Source of the DNA: Bacteroidaceae bacterium
GTDB lineage: Bacteria > Bacteroidota > Bacteroidia > Bacteroidales > Bacteroidaceae
NCBI GenBank assembly: GCA_017556045.1
Contig: JAFZFF010000082.1
Location: 1 to 56,991 of the forward strand
Direction: 5' to 3'
DNA length: 56,991 nucleotides
Shown here: piece by piece, positions 16,638 through 25,078 of the stretch
Position numbering within the stretch: position 1 is the first letter of the stretch
Layout: the number at the start of each line of letters is the position of its first letter
Translations under genes and position numbers: made by a program
Notes under the pieces: generated by a model
The model's input: only the letters and a program-made list of their open reading frames with translations
The model's database searches: none
What the model was told of the DNA's origin: nothing

Positions 16638-17672
16638 TTATTCTTTACTCTTTAACTTCTTGGTCGACAACATGCCACATGCAGCATAGATGTCTTCTCC
16701 GCGTGAGGCTCTAATCGTGGTAAACAGTCCGTGACGTGTGAGATAGTCGCGGAAGGCTACCATGCGCTCCATGGGGACACCGTCGAGCTCTGAGTCGGGG
16801 ATGGCATGGAAGCGGATGAGGTTGATGCGACACTGGAGTCCATCGAGCAGGCGTACGAGCTTGCGGGCATCGGCCAGCGTATCATTGACCCCATCAAAGA
16901 GGATATACTCAAACGACAGACGGCGCTGCTTCGTAAAGTCGTAGTCCTTGAGCACCTCGACCATGTCAGTGATGGAGTATATACGCTCAGCAGGCATCAG
17001 CTCGGAACGCAGCTGAGGTGTGGGGGCGTGTAGGCTGATAGCCAGGTGGCAGTCGCTCTCGTCGAGGAAGCGCTTGAGGTTTCCCTTGACGCCTACCGTA
17101 GAGAGGGTGATGCGGCGAGGACTCCATGCCAGCAGCTTGGTGTCGGTGAGCAGGCGCAGTGCCTTGAGCACCTCATCGGTATTGTCGAGCGGCTCGCCCA
17201 TGCCCATCATCACGACATTGGTGAGCGATGCGCTCTCGGGGATGGCATAGAACTGATTGAGTATCTCGCCTGCCGTGAGGTGTGCGCTGAAGCCCTGGCG
17301 GCCTGTCATGCAGAAGGCGCAGTGCATCTTGCAACCCACCTGTGACGACACACACAGCGTAGCACGATCAGCATCGGGGATATAGACAGCCTCGACAAAC
17401 TGTCCCTCACGTATCTTAAACAGGTACTTGATGGTGCCATCGACCGAATGTATTCCCTCCACGGGGTCTACAACACCTACCTCGTAGCATTGGTTCAGCG
17501 CCTCGCGATGCTTGAGCGAGAGATTGGTCATCTCATCGATAGAGCGCACACGGCGCACATACACCCACTCCATCATCTGCCGTGCAGCAAAGCCCGGCAT
17601 GCCCATCTCCTTGGCCACCGCCTGCATCTCGGCGAGGTCCATACCCAATAGTTTTTTCTTAGGTTCGCTCAT
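16638..17672 (-). CDS. rlmN: 23S rRNA (adenine(2503)-C2)-methyltransferase RlmN
   Basis: 344 residues from ATG 17672; the frame continues 12 codons upstream into repeat sequence but family members start near this Met. RlmN is a radical-SAM enzyme that methylates A2503 of 23S rRNA and some tRNAs at position 37. The iron-sulfur cluster cysteines are Cys114, Cys118 and Cys121 (VGCKMHCAFCMTG); the methyl-carrying Cys is about 332 (YAACGML). MGMGEPLDN and IRFHAIP are family motifs. It is first in a minus-strand group with DUF4837, pdxA and ridA; its leader contains a palindromic repeat. Confidence 0.95.
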   Translation of the reverse strand: MSEPKKKLLGMDLAEMQAVAKEMGMPGFAARQMMEWVYVRRVRSIDEMTNLSLKHREALNQCYEVGVVDPVEGIHSVDGTIKYLFKIREGQFVEAVYIPDADRATLCVSSQVGCKMHCAFCMTGRQGFSAHLTAGEILNQFYAIPESASLTNVVMMGMGEPLDNTDEVLKALRLLTDTKLLAWSPRRITLSTVGVKGNLKRFLDESDCHLAISLHAPTPQLRSELMPAERIYSITDMVEVLKDYDFTKQRRLSFEYILFDGVNDTLADARKLVRLLDGLQCRINLIRFHAIPDSELDGVPMERMVAFRDYLTRHGLFTTIRASRGEDIYAACGMLSTKKLKSKE

Positions 17673-17699
17673 CGTATCAATGTTTAATTTAAGTTTCGC

Positions 17700-17880
17700 C
17701 AAGCCCAACTCTCAGGAGATAAAGGAGTTAGAGGGAGATAAATCTCCACTTTGCTTCGTTTTTAGGAGTTAAATGCCAATAGTTTAGTACACCGTGTACA
17801 AATCATTTGGCCTTTATCTCCTTAGGCTCGCAAGAGCCGATAACTCCCTTTGACTACATTTATCTACCAACTTCGCCCCA
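17700..17880. repeat. Large palindromic repeat (GTACAC/GTGTAC type), copy 1
   Basis: The 335 bases between rlmN and the GT2 gene hold no gene. The core at 17771-17815 is a dyad: AAATGCCAATAGTTTA, GTACACCGTGTAC, then AAATCATTTGGCCTTT. Outside it, AGGAGATAAAGGAGTTAG on the left faces TTTATCTCC and TAACTCCC on the right. A copy in opposite orientation lies at 22437-22482 after lysS. The element sits in the presumed leader of rlmN. Confidence 0.7.
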
Positions 17881-17900
17881 GCGAAAGTAAAATATATCTG

Positions 17901-17908
17901 CAAAGATA
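17901..17908 (-). promoter_or_regulatory. Possible rlmN promoter -7
   Basis: TATCTTTG on the minus strand, about 230 bases before rlmN. If used, the transcript leader contains the palindromic repeat. No good TTTG at -33. Confidence 0.4.
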
Positions 17909-17948
17909 GTGCAAACGGGTGAATAAAACTACCTTTATTAGTCGAAAC

Positions 17949-17979
17949 TTGCTTAATTGCTCACTTATTCGTACCTTTA
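17949..17979 (+). promoter_or_regulatory. Possible promoter of the GT2 gene
   Basis: TTG (17949-17951), 20-base spacer, TACCTTTA (17972-17979), one base off the TAnnTTTG consensus, 29 bases before the start codon. Confidence 0.45.
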
Positions 17980-18007
17980 CGGCCAATAATAGACATACAA
18001 ATTATTT

Positions 18008-19456
18008 ATGACACCTACGATTGATTGCTTTGTCCCCTACATCAATGATGGACATTTCCATACGCTATGCCAGGCTTTGGCCGATAGCCCCATATCACAG
18101 ATACATCCCATACACATGGAGGGCGAGGGGGGAGCCCCCTTTATCCCCTTGGAGCGTAACCTATCGACCCAAGCGCTACGCGACATCGCTGCTCGCTGTA
18201 CAGGCGACTACCTGCTCCTCTACACCCACTGCGGGGGATTGACTATCGCCTACAGAGCGGTAGAACGTATGCTGCGCACTGCAGTGGAGAGCCAAAGCGA
18301 CTGGGTATATAGCCACCGCCATATGACCAAGCAGAGCGAGACGCTGGCCGTGCCTACCAACGAATATCAAGAGGGCAGCGTGCGCGATGACTTCGACTTC
18401 GGCCCATTGCTCCTGGTGCGTACCGAGGCACTACGCCAGTTCCTGGCTACCGAGCCGGAGGAGATGACACATGCCGCTCTGTACCAGCTACGCCTGTATA
18501 TCAGCCGCACCAGCCGTCTCGTACATATCAACGAATACCTATACACGGAGAGTGAGCTCGACATGCGCAGCTCAGGCGAGAAGCAGTTTGACTACGTAGA
18601 CCCACGCAACCGTCAGATACAGATAGAGATGGAGCGCGCCTGCACCACACACCTTAGTGCTGTAGGAGCCTTCGTGGACTATCGCACCCTGCAGACGATC
18701 GACACTACTGCAGGTGACTTCCCCTGCGAAGCTACTGTCATCATACCCGTACGAAATAGAGCCAAGACCATAGGCGATGCCATACAGTCGGTGTTGGCGC
18801 AAGAGACAGACTTCGACTTTAACCTCATCGTGGTAGACAACCACTCTACAGATGGGACAGGAGAGATTATCGAAGAACTATCGGCAGCCAACAATCAGCT
18901 GCTCCACCTCATCCCTGAGCGTACAGACCTGGGCATTGGAGGTTGCTGGGACCTTGCCATCCGTCATGACAAGTGCGGACGCTATGCCGTACAGCTCGAC
19001 AGCGACGACATATATAGCGATGCGCATACCCTACAGAGCGTCGTCGACGCCTTCCACCGCGAGCGAAGCGCAATGGTAGTGGGCAGCTATCGCCTGTGTA
19101 ACTTTGCCCTGGAGACCTTGCCTCCCGGCATTATCGACCATCGTGAATGGACCGAAGAGAATGGCATGAACAATGCGCTGCGTATCAATGGACTCGGAGC
19201 TCCGAGAGCATTCTACACACCTATCATCCGTGAGATAGGGTTCCCCAATGTGAGCTACGGCGAAGACTATGCTGTGGGTATTGCCATCAGCCGTCAGTAT
19301 CGCATCGGACGCATCTATGAGCCAATCTACCTGTGTCGCCGATGGGAGGGTAACAGCGATGCAGCCCTCAGCCCCGAGCGCGTAGCGGCACATAACCACT
19401 ACAAAGATAGTCTGCGCACACAGGAGCTAAGAGCTCGCCAGCAGCTACAGCGCTAA
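18008..19456 (+). CDS. Family 2 glycosyltransferase with extra N-terminal domain
   Basis: 482 residues. From about 240 onward this is a GT2-type GT-A domain: [20 protein letters not shown], then [18 protein letters not shown], and the metal-binding DSDD at 331-334 ([12 protein letters not shown]); [11 protein letters not shown] near 420 is the likely acceptor-side acidic motif. Residues 1-235 look like a second, degenerate GT-A domain (a strand-helix start, then [10 protein letters not shown] where DxD would be, lacking the aspartates). It transfers a sugar from a nucleotide donor, acceptor unknown. No polysaccharide cluster is nearby, so it seems a solitary enzyme. Confidence 0.8.
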   Translation: MTPTIDCFVPYINDGHFHTLCQALADSPISQIHPIHMEGEGGAPFIPLERNLSTQALRDIAARCTGDYLLLYTHCGGLTIAYRAVERMLRTAVESQSDWVYSHRHMTKQSETLAVPTNEYQEGSVRDDFDFGPLLLVRTEALRQFLATEPEEMTHAALYQLRLYISRTSRLVHINEYLYTESELDMRSSGEKQFDYVDPRNRQIQIEMERACTTHLSAVGAFVDYRTLQTIDTTAGDFPCEATVIIPVRNRAKTIGDAIQSVLAQETDFDFNLIVVDNHSTDGTGEIIEELSAANNQLLHLIPERTDLGIGGCWDLAIRHDKCGRYAVQLDSDDIYSDAHTLQSVVDAFHRERSAMVVGSYRLCNFALETLPPGIIDHREWTEENGMNNALRINGLGAPRAFYTPIIREIGFPNVSYGEDYAVGIAISRQYRIGRIYEPIYLCRRWEGNSDAALSPERVAAHNHYKDSLRTQELRARQQLQR

Positions 19457-19471
19457 AAACAAGAAAGAGTA

Positions 19472-20077
19472 TTACAACCTACGCAGCGCCTCCTTGATAG
19501 CCGCCTCTACGGTCACGGAGGGCTGCTCTTTGATAATGGCCTTCACCACCTTTTGTGATGCTGCGGGAGTGTAGCCCAGCATGGTAAGAGCTGCCACGGC
19601 GCTATCAAGCACCTCATTGTGTACCTCAGCCTCTGCCATGAGAGCAGCAAGTCCTACGGCAGGAGCTTCGCCACCTACGGCACCAATCTTGTCTTTCAAC
19701 TCCACAATGATGCGCTGTGCGGTCTTGCCACCGATGCCCTTGACCATCTTAAGCAACTTATCATTGCCCGAAGCTATCACCTCGCATAGCTCATTAGGGT
19801 TGAGAGCCGAGAGGATGGTACGTGCCGTATTTCCACCAATGCCCGACACAGAGATGAGCTGCAAGAAGAGCTCACGCTCGCGCTTGTCGACAAAGCCGTA
19901 GAGCTGGTAGGCATCTTCGCGGATGGACTCGTGGACGTAGAGCTTTACCTGTGGGCGATTCTGTATGGCCGTATAGGTGTATAGCGATATATGGGTGAGG
20001 TAGCCCACTCCATGACACTCTATCGTAGCAGTAGTGGGGGTGAGCTCGGTAAGGTCTCCTCTCAAGTATTCGATCAT
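19472..20077 (-). CDS. ruvA: Holliday junction branch migration protein RuvA
   Basis: 201 residues, normal length. RuvA tetramers bind Holliday junctions and load RuvB. The N-terminal OB domain starts [20 protein letters not shown] and has GVGYLTHIS; two helix-hairpin-helix motifs are visible ([20 protein letters not shown] and [20 protein letters not shown]); the C-terminal domain (155-201) is the RuvB-contacting three-helix part. RuvB and RuvC are not in the window. It converges with the GT2 gene, 15 bases apart. Confidence 0.95.
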   Translation of the reverse strand: MIEYLRGDLTELTPTTATIECHGVGYLTHISLYTYTAIQNRPQVKLYVHESIREDAYQLYGFVDKRERELFLQLISVSGIGGNTARTILSALNPNELCEVIASGNDKLLKMVKGIGGKTAQRIIVELKDKIGAVGGEAPAVGLAALMAEAEVHNEVLDSAVAALTMLGYTPAASQKVVKAIIKEQPSVTVEAAIKEALRRL

Positions 20078-20178
20078 AAGATTTGAATTGCATTTGTCAT
20101 TTGGGCAGTAAAAGTACTATATTTTTATGAAATCTGGAGATTGTTGGCGATTTTTCTCATAAAAAAGCCGAACGATAC

Positions 20179-20209
20179 TTGCATTTCCCGTGTTAAATGA
20201 CTAATATTG
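20179..20209 (+). promoter_or_regulatory. Possible promoter of the DUF2007 gene
   Basis: TTG (20179-20181), 20-base spacer, TAATATTG (20202-20209), one mismatch to TAnnTTTG. Confidence 0.45.
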
Positions 20210-20249
20210 CAGACGAAAGCCAAGGTGGTTTTTATAAACTTAATCAATC

Positions 20250-20256
20250 AAGGAGG
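20250..20256 (+). promoter_or_regulatory. Canonical Shine-Dalgarno site of the DUF2007 gene
   Basis: AAGGAGG, seven bases before ATG 20264. Strong Shine-Dalgarno sites are uncommon in Bacteroidetes, where most starts lack one, so this fixes the start and may give high translation. Confidence 0.7.
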
Positions 20257-20263
20257 ATAAGCT

Positions 20264-20491
20264 ATGACAACGAACAACAACAGCGCATGGGTAGAAGTAT
20301 TCTCTGGCGCAGCATTTGAGACCGAAGTCGTGAAGGGATTGCTCGAAGCAAACGGTATCCATTGTATTCTCGAAGATCACACCATGTCGGCCTTGACATC
20401 GCACTACAGCGGCATAGGTGGCGACATGTGTATCCTGGTAGCTCCTGAAGATAAGGAGGAAGCTCTAACGCTGATAGAACATAAAGAATAA
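20264..20491 (+). CDS. DUF2007 domain protein (putative signal-transducing protein)
   Basis: 75 residues, the whole length being one DUF2007 domain: a strand (WVEVFSGAAFETEVVKGLLEANGI) with helix, HCILEDHTMSAL, then GIGGDMCILVAPEDKEEALTLI. The fold is a small ferredoxin-like, ACT-like sheet. The family is often labelled signal-transducing, but without experimental proof. Cytoplasmic, single gene between ruvA and lysS, with a canonical ribosome-binding site and its own terminator. Confidence 0.8.
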   Translation: MTTNNNSAWVEVFSGAAFETEVVKGLLEANGIHCILEDHTMSALTSHYSGIGGDMCILVAPEDKEEALTLIEHKE

Positions 20492-20497
20492 AGTTGT

Positions 20498-20528
20498 AGT
20501 CCGCTTCGTTTGAGGCGGACTGCTTTTT
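20498..20528 (+). terminator. Terminator of the DUF2007 gene
   Basis: AGTCCGC (20498-20504) pairs with GCGGACT (20515-20521), followed by GCTTTTTT. Confidence 0.85.
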
Positions 20529-20536
20529 TGTAGGTA

Positions 20537-20644
20537 TTTTTCTCGGTTTGCGGTATCTTTAGCCTACTCTGTAGGCTTAAATTAGGCTGCGGCTCGGAAA
20601 TATTCAAATAAATTTGATATTTCGCTCGCCTTGCACTAATTTTG
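20537..20644 (+). promoter_or_regulatory. Structured promoter element upstream of lysS, shared with argS
   Basis: From CTCGG at 20542 to the end of the -7 element at 20644 this is 103 bases long, the same length as the related element before argS (45497-45599). Order: stem 1 (AGCCTAC/GTAGGCT, 20561-20577), constant linker TTAGGCTGCGGCTCGG (20582-20597), stem 2 (GAAATATTCAAAT/ATTTGATATTTC, about 20597-20623), constant CGCTCGCCTTGCACTAA and promoter -7 TAATTTTG (20637-20644). TTTG at 20613-20616 gives a 20-base spacer. Stem sequences differ from argS but pairing is retained. Confidence 0.75.
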
Positions 20645-20672
20645 TACCCTCAAATACAAAACGTTGAAAGAA

Positions 20673-22400
20673 ATGAACGTATTAGAACTTAGTGAACAAG
20701 AGATTGTAAGACGTAATAGTCTGAACGAATTGCGTGCTATGGGCATCGAGCCCTATCCCGCCGCAGAGTATGTGACCAATGCTTTTTCTACCGACATAAA
20801 AGAGGAGTTCAGCGATGAAGCAGAGCCTCGTAAGGTATCTATCGCAGGCCGCTTGATGAGCCGTCGTGTGATGGGTAAGGCTTCATTTATCGAGTTGCAG
20901 GACTCTAAAGGACGTATCCAGGTATACATCACTCGTGACGACATCTGCCCCGAGGAGAACAAGGATATGTACAACGTGGTATTCAAGCGCTTGCTCGATA
21001 TCGGTGACTTCGTAGGTATCGAGGGTGTGGTATTCCGCACTCAGATGGGCGAGATCAGCGTACATGCCCACAAGCTCACCGTATTGTCTAAGAGCATCCG
21101 TCCGCTGCCTATCGTAAAATATAAGGATGGCGTTGCTTACGACAAGTTTGATGATCCCGAGTTGCGTTATCGCCAGCGCTACGTAGACCTCGTGGTAAAC
21201 GATGGCGTGAAGGAGATCTTCATCAAGCGCAACAAGGTGTACACCTCAATGCGTGAATTCTTCAACACACGCGGCTACATGGAGGTAGAGACTCCCGTAT
21301 TGCAGTCTATCCCCGGTGGAGCGGCAGCACGCCCCTTCATCACACACCATAACGCACTGGACATCCCCTTGTACTTGCGTATCGCTAATGAGCTCTACCT
21401 CAAGCGCCTCATCGTAGGTGGTTTCGAGGGTGTATACGAGTTCTCTAAGAACTTCCGCAACGAAGGTATGGACCGCACTCACAACCCCGAGTTTACTTGT
21501 ATGGAGATCTACGTATCTTACAAGGACTACAACTGGATGATGGCCTTCACCGAGCAGATGCTTGAGAAGATCTGTCTCGACGTAAACGGCACTACCGAGG
21601 TACAGGTGGGTGACAATGTGATCAGCTTCAAGGCTCCCTTCGCACGTCGCACCATGACAGAGGCTATCAAGGAGTTCACCGGTATCGACATCACCGGCAT
21701 GGACGAGGCTCAGCTCCGCGACGTATGTAAGCAGCTCGGCGTAGAGATTGACGAGACCATGGGTAAGGGTAAGCTCATCGACGAGATCTTCGGCGAGAAG
21801 TGCGAGGGCAACTACATCCAGCCTACCTTCATCACCGACTACCCCATCGAGATGTCGCCCCTCTGTAAGCGTCATCGCGAGAACCCCGAGCTCACCGAGC
21901 GCTTCGAGCTTATGGTTAACGGTAAGGAGTTGTGTAATGCATATAGCGAGCTCAACGACCCCATCGACCAGCTTGGCCGCTTCCAGGAGCAGTTGCGTTT
22001 GAGCGAGAAGGGCGACGATGAGGCAATGTTTATTGACAACGACTTCGTGCGTGCTCTCGAGTATGGTATGCCTCCCACCTCAGGTATGGGTATCGGTATG
22101 GACCGCCTCGTGATGCTCATGACCGGTCAGCAGACCATCCAGGAGGTACTCTTCTTCCCGCAGATGCGTCCTGAGAAGAAGTCTCCCAAGGATCCCGCAA
22201 GCAAGTATATGGAGCTGGGCATCGCTGAGGAGTGGGTACCTGTGATCCAGAAAGCAGGATACAAGCTCGTAGCTGACATGCAGGGTGTAAATCCGCAGAA
22301 GGTACACATGGACATCTGTGGTGTAAATAAGAAGTATAAGCTGGAACTGAAGAATCCCACCGTGGATGAGGTGACAGCTTGGATCGAAAAAATAAATTGA
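20673..22400 (+). CDS. lysS: Lysine--tRNA ligase (class II)
   Basis: 575 residues from ATG 20673 (an in-frame TTG at 20664 would add three residues; homologues begin [17 protein letters not shown]). The enzyme charges tRNA-Lys with lysine using ATP. An OB-fold anticodon-binding domain occupies about 50-150 ([20 protein letters not shown]); class II motif 2 is [15 protein letters not shown] and motif 3 is [14 protein letters not shown]-terminal extension of about 70 residues after motif 3 ([14 protein letters not shown]...) is seen in Bacteroides LysS. Codon use suggests high expression. A tRNA-Lys gene is in the same window at 7118. Confidence 0.95.
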   Translation: MNVLELSEQEIVRRNSLNELRAMGIEPYPAAEYVTNAFSTDIKEEFSDEAEPRKVSIAGRLMSRRVMGKASFIELQDSKGRIQVYITRDDICPEENKDMYNVVFKRLLDIGDFVGIEGVVFRTQMGEISVHAHKLTVLSKSIRPLPIVKYKDGVAYDKFDDPELRYRQRYVDLVVNDGVKEIFIKRNKVYTSMREFFNTRGYMEVETPVLQSIPGGAAARPFITHHNALDIPLYLRIANELYLKRLIVGGFEGVYEFSKNFRNEGMDRTHNPEFTCMEIYVSYKDYNWMMAFTEQMLEKICLDVNGTTEVQVGDNVISFKAPFARRTMTEAIKEFTGIDITGMDEAQLRDVCKQLGVEIDETMGKGKLIDEIFGEKCEGNYIQPTFITDYPIEMSPLCKRHRENPELTERFELMVNGKELCNAYSELNDPIDQLGRFQEQLRLSEKGDDEAMFIDNDFVRALEYGMPPTSGMGIGMDRLVMLMTGQQTIQEVLFFPQMRPEKKSPKDPASKYMELGIAEEWVPVIQKAGYKLVADMQGVNPQKVHMDICGVNKKYKLELKNPTVDEVTAWIEKIN

Positions 22401-22608
22401 GAAGATAAAGGGAGTTAAATGGAGTTAGAAGGAGATAAATGCCAAATGTTTTGTACGCGGTGTACTAGACTATTGGCCTTTAACTTCCCAAGAGCGAAGC
22501 GATATCTCCCTTTATCTTCCTTTAACTCCTAAATAAAAACTATTGACCTTTATCTCCCCAAGAGCAGAGCGATATCTCCCTTTATCTCCCTTTAACTCCT
22601 AAAAAGAA
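22401..22608. repeat. Large palindromic repeat (GTACGC/GTGTAC type), copy 2, with tandem arm
   Basis: Core at 22437-22482: AAATGCCAAATGTTTT, GTACGCGGTGTAC, then TAGACTATTGGCCTTTA. It matches the reverse complement of the core at 17771-17815 with a handful of mismatches. Left arm: GAGATAAAGGGAGTTAAA-type words; right arm is duplicated in tandem (about 22475-22543 and 22544-22608), each unit carrying CCAAGAGC, then GCGATATCTCCCTTTATC and CCTTTAACTCCTAAA. It fills the whole lysS-gpsA spacer. Confidence 0.7.
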
Positions 22609-23607
22609 ATGAGTTTTCCTCAAGGTAAAGTTGCAATTATGGGTGGCGGTAGCTGGGCTACCGCCATTGCCAAAATGATCCTCAACAATGAGGATTCAAT
22701 CAATTGGTATATGCGCCGTGATGACCGCATCGCAGACTTCAAGCGCACAGGCCATAATCCTGGATACTTATCTTCGGTGCACTTTGATGTGAACCGCATC
22801 AACTTCTCATCAGACATCAACCAGATCATCAAGGAGAGCGACGTATTGATATTCGTAACTCCGTCGCCTTACTTGAAGTCACACCTCAAGAAGGTGAAGA
22901 CCAAGATGCACGACAAGTTTGTGGTGACCGCCATCAAGGGTATCGTACCTGAAGAGAACATGCTCGTGTCAGACTACTTCCACAAGGAGTATCACGTACC
23001 CTACGACAGCATCGCAGTTATCGCAGGTCCTTGTCATGCTGAGGAGATTGCGCTCGAGCGTCTGTCGTACCTCACCGTAGGATGCAGCGACCGCAACAAC
23101 GCGCTCGCCTTCGCCAAGAAGCTCAACTGCAGCTACGTGAAGACTACCGTGAGCGACGACGTCACTGGCATCGAGTATAGCTCGGTATTGAAGAACGTAT
23201 ACGCTATCGCAGCTGGTATCTGTAGCGGTTTGAAGTACGGTGACAATTTCCAGGCTGTGCTCATGAGTAATGCACTCGTGGAGATGTCGCGCTTCATCGA
23301 CTTCGTGCACCCCATCAAGCGTGTGGTCAGCGAGTCGGTGTACATGGGTGACCTCCTCGTGACTGGATACTCAAACTTCAGCCGCAATCGCGTGTTTGGT
23401 TCGATGATCGGCAAGGGTTATTCCGTGAAGAGTGCACAGCTCGAGATGGAGATGGTGGCTGAAGGATACTACGGCACCAAATGTATCAAAGAGATTAACC
23501 GTAAGTACCACGTCAATATGCCCATCGTAGATGCAGTCTACAACATCCTCTACGAGCGCATCTCACCTGTCATCGAGATTAAGTTATTGACTGATTCAAT
23601 AAGATAA
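22609..23607 (+). CDS. gpsA: NAD(P)H-dependent glycerol-3-phosphate dehydrogenase
   Basis: 332 residues. GpsA reduces dihydroxyacetone phosphate to sn-glycerol 3-phosphate for phospholipid synthesis. The Rossmann loop GGGSWATAIAKM (13-24), FVTPSPYLKSHL, VVTAIKGIVPE, IAGPCHAEEIA and the C-terminal GIEYSSVLKNVYAIAAGICSG, which holds the catalytic Lys, follow the family order. It lies between lysS and pgi, separated from both by repeat sequences, so co-transcription is uncertain. Confidence 0.93.
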   Translation: MSFPQGKVAIMGGGSWATAIAKMILNNEDSINWYMRRDDRIADFKRTGHNPGYLSSVHFDVNRINFSSDINQIIKESDVLIFVTPSPYLKSHLKKVKTKMHDKFVVTAIKGIVPEENMLVSDYFHKEYHVPYDSIAVIAGPCHAEEIALERLSYLTVGCSDRNNALAFAKKLNCSYVKTTVSDDVTGIEYSSVLKNVYAIAAGICSGLKYGDNFQAVLMSNALVEMSRFIDFVHPIKRVVSESVYMGDLLVTGYSNFSRNRVFGSMIGKGYSVKSAQLEMEMVAEGYYGTKCIKEINRKYHVNMPIVDAVYNILYERISPVIEIKLLTDSIR

Positions 23608-23734
23608 TGGCCTCCCCCAACCCCCTCCCAAAGAGGGGGCTTGCTGGCATCGCGGATTAGGAAAATTGTACAATTATAAAATTGCAAATAAATAGTACAT
23701 TGTAAATTGTCAAATTGTAAATAATAAGTATAAT
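23608..23734. repeat. Composite intergenic repeat between gpsA and pgi
   Basis: CCTCCCCCAACCCCCTCCC and AGAGGGGGC (about 23611-23640) form a C/G-run dyad, followed by GGCATCGCGGATTAGG and an AT-rich right part with AAATTGTACAATTATAAAA and ACATTGTAAATTGTCAAATT words. It combines the C/G-run family with the CATCGCGG-centred family. Confidence 0.5.
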
Positions 23735-25078
23735 ATGAATAACATCAGTTTGAACATTGATAAGACCGCAGGTTTTATCGCAGAAGGCGCCGTTAAGGCA
23801 TACGCTCCTAAGGTACAGGAAGCATTGGAAATGCTCGAGAAGGGTACTGGTCTTGGTAACGACTTCTTGGGTTGGTTGCACCTCCCCTCAAGCATCACCG
23901 AGGAGCACCTCAACGACATTCAGGCTACAGCAGACACTCTGCGTGCCAACTGTGACGTAGTAGTAGTAGCAGGTATCGGTGGTAGCTACCTTGGTGCACG
24001 TGCCGTAATCGAGGCACTCAGCAACAACTTCCACTGCTACCTCAAGGGTGACAGCCCCGCTATCATCTACGCAGGTCACAACATCAGCGAAGACTACCTC
24101 TTCGAGCTCACCGAGTTCCTCAAGGACAAGAAGTTCGGTGTTATCAACATCTCTAAGTCAGGTACCACTACCGAGACCGCTCTCGCTTTCCGCTTGCTCA
24201 AGAAGCTGTGCGAGGACCAGCGCGGCATCGAGATGGCTCGCAAGGTCATCGTAGCTGTTACCGACGCTAAGCGTGGTGCTGCACGCACTACAGCAGACAA
24301 CGAGGGCTACAAGAGCTTCATCATCCCCGACAACGTTGGTGGCCGCTTCTCAGTGCTCACACCCGTAGGTTTGCTCCCCATCGCTATCGCAGGCTTCGAT
24401 ATCAAGGCTCTCGTTAAGGGTGCTGCCGACATGGAGGCTGCTACCGCTCCCGAGGTTCCCTTCGAGGAGAACATCGCTGCTGTATATGCCGCTACACGTA
24501 ATGCCCTCTATGCTGATGGCAAGAAGATTGAGATCCTCGTCAACTACCAGCCCAAGCTTCACTACGTATCAGAGTGGTGGAAGCAGCTCTACGGAGAGTC
24601 TGAGGGTAAGGAGAACAAGGGTATCTTCCCCGCATCAGTAGACTTCTCTACCGACCTCCACTCTATGGGTCAGTGGATCCAGCAGGGCGAGCGCACCATC
24701 TTCGAGACTGTAATCTCTGTTGAGAACACCAACCACAGCCTCGTAGTACCCGCCGACGAGAAGAACCTCGACGGTCTCAACTTCCTCGCAGGCAAGCACG
24801 TAGATGAGGTAAACAAGATGGCAGAGCTCGGCACACTGCTCGCACACGTTGATGGTGGCGTGCCCAACCTCCGCATCGTAATGCCCAAGCTCGATGAGTA
24901 CTACATCGGTCAGCTCCTCTACTTCTTCGAGAAGGGTTGCGGCGTAAGCGGCTATGTACTCGGTGTTAACCCCTTCGACCAGCCCGGTGTAGAGGACTAC
25001 AAGCGCAATATGTTTGCCCTCCTTGGTAAGCCCGGCTACGAGGCAGAGACAGAGGCTATCAAGGCACGTTTGGCATAA
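23735..25078 (+). CDS. pgi: Glucose-6-phosphate isomerase
   Basis: 447 residues, the short bacterial form. Pgi interconverts glucose 6-phosphate and fructose 6-phosphate. Signatures: [20 protein letters not shown] (about 79-98), [34 protein letters not shown], and [16 protein letters not shown]. Codons are strongly biased, as expected of an abundant protein. Its stop codon TAA overlaps the ATG of the following phosphatase gene by one base. Confidence 0.95.
   Translation: MNNISLNIDKTAGFIAEGAVKAYAPKVQEALEMLEKGTGLGNDFLGWLHLPSSITEEHLNDIQATADTLRANCDVVVVAGIGGSYLGARAVIEALSNNFHCYLKGDSPAIIYAGHNISEDYLFELTEFLKDKKFGVINISKSGTTTETALAFRLLKKLCEDQRGIEMARKVIVAVTDAKRGAARTTADNEGYKSFIIPDNVGGRFSVLTPVGLLPIAIAGFDIKALVKGAADMEAATAPEVPFEENIAAVYAATRNALYADGKKIEILVNYQPKLHYVSEWWKQLYGESEGKENKGIFPASVDFSTDLHSMGQWIQQGERTIFETVISVENTNHSLVVPADEKNLDGLNFLAGKHVDEVNKMAELGTLLAHVDGGVPNLRIVMPKLDEYYIGQLLYFFEKGCGVSGYVLGVNPFDQPGVEDYKRNMFALLGKPGYEAETEAIKARLA

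Noticed and set aside
17771-17815. GTACAC/GTGTAC palindrome considered as an insertion-sequence end
   Set aside because: No transposase gene or target-site duplication is visible; kept as a repeat only.
22401-22608. The repeat after lysS considered as a riboswitch or T-box for gpsA
   Set aside because: It is a palindromic dispersed element with an inverted copy near rlmN; no T-box or known riboswitch motif is seen.
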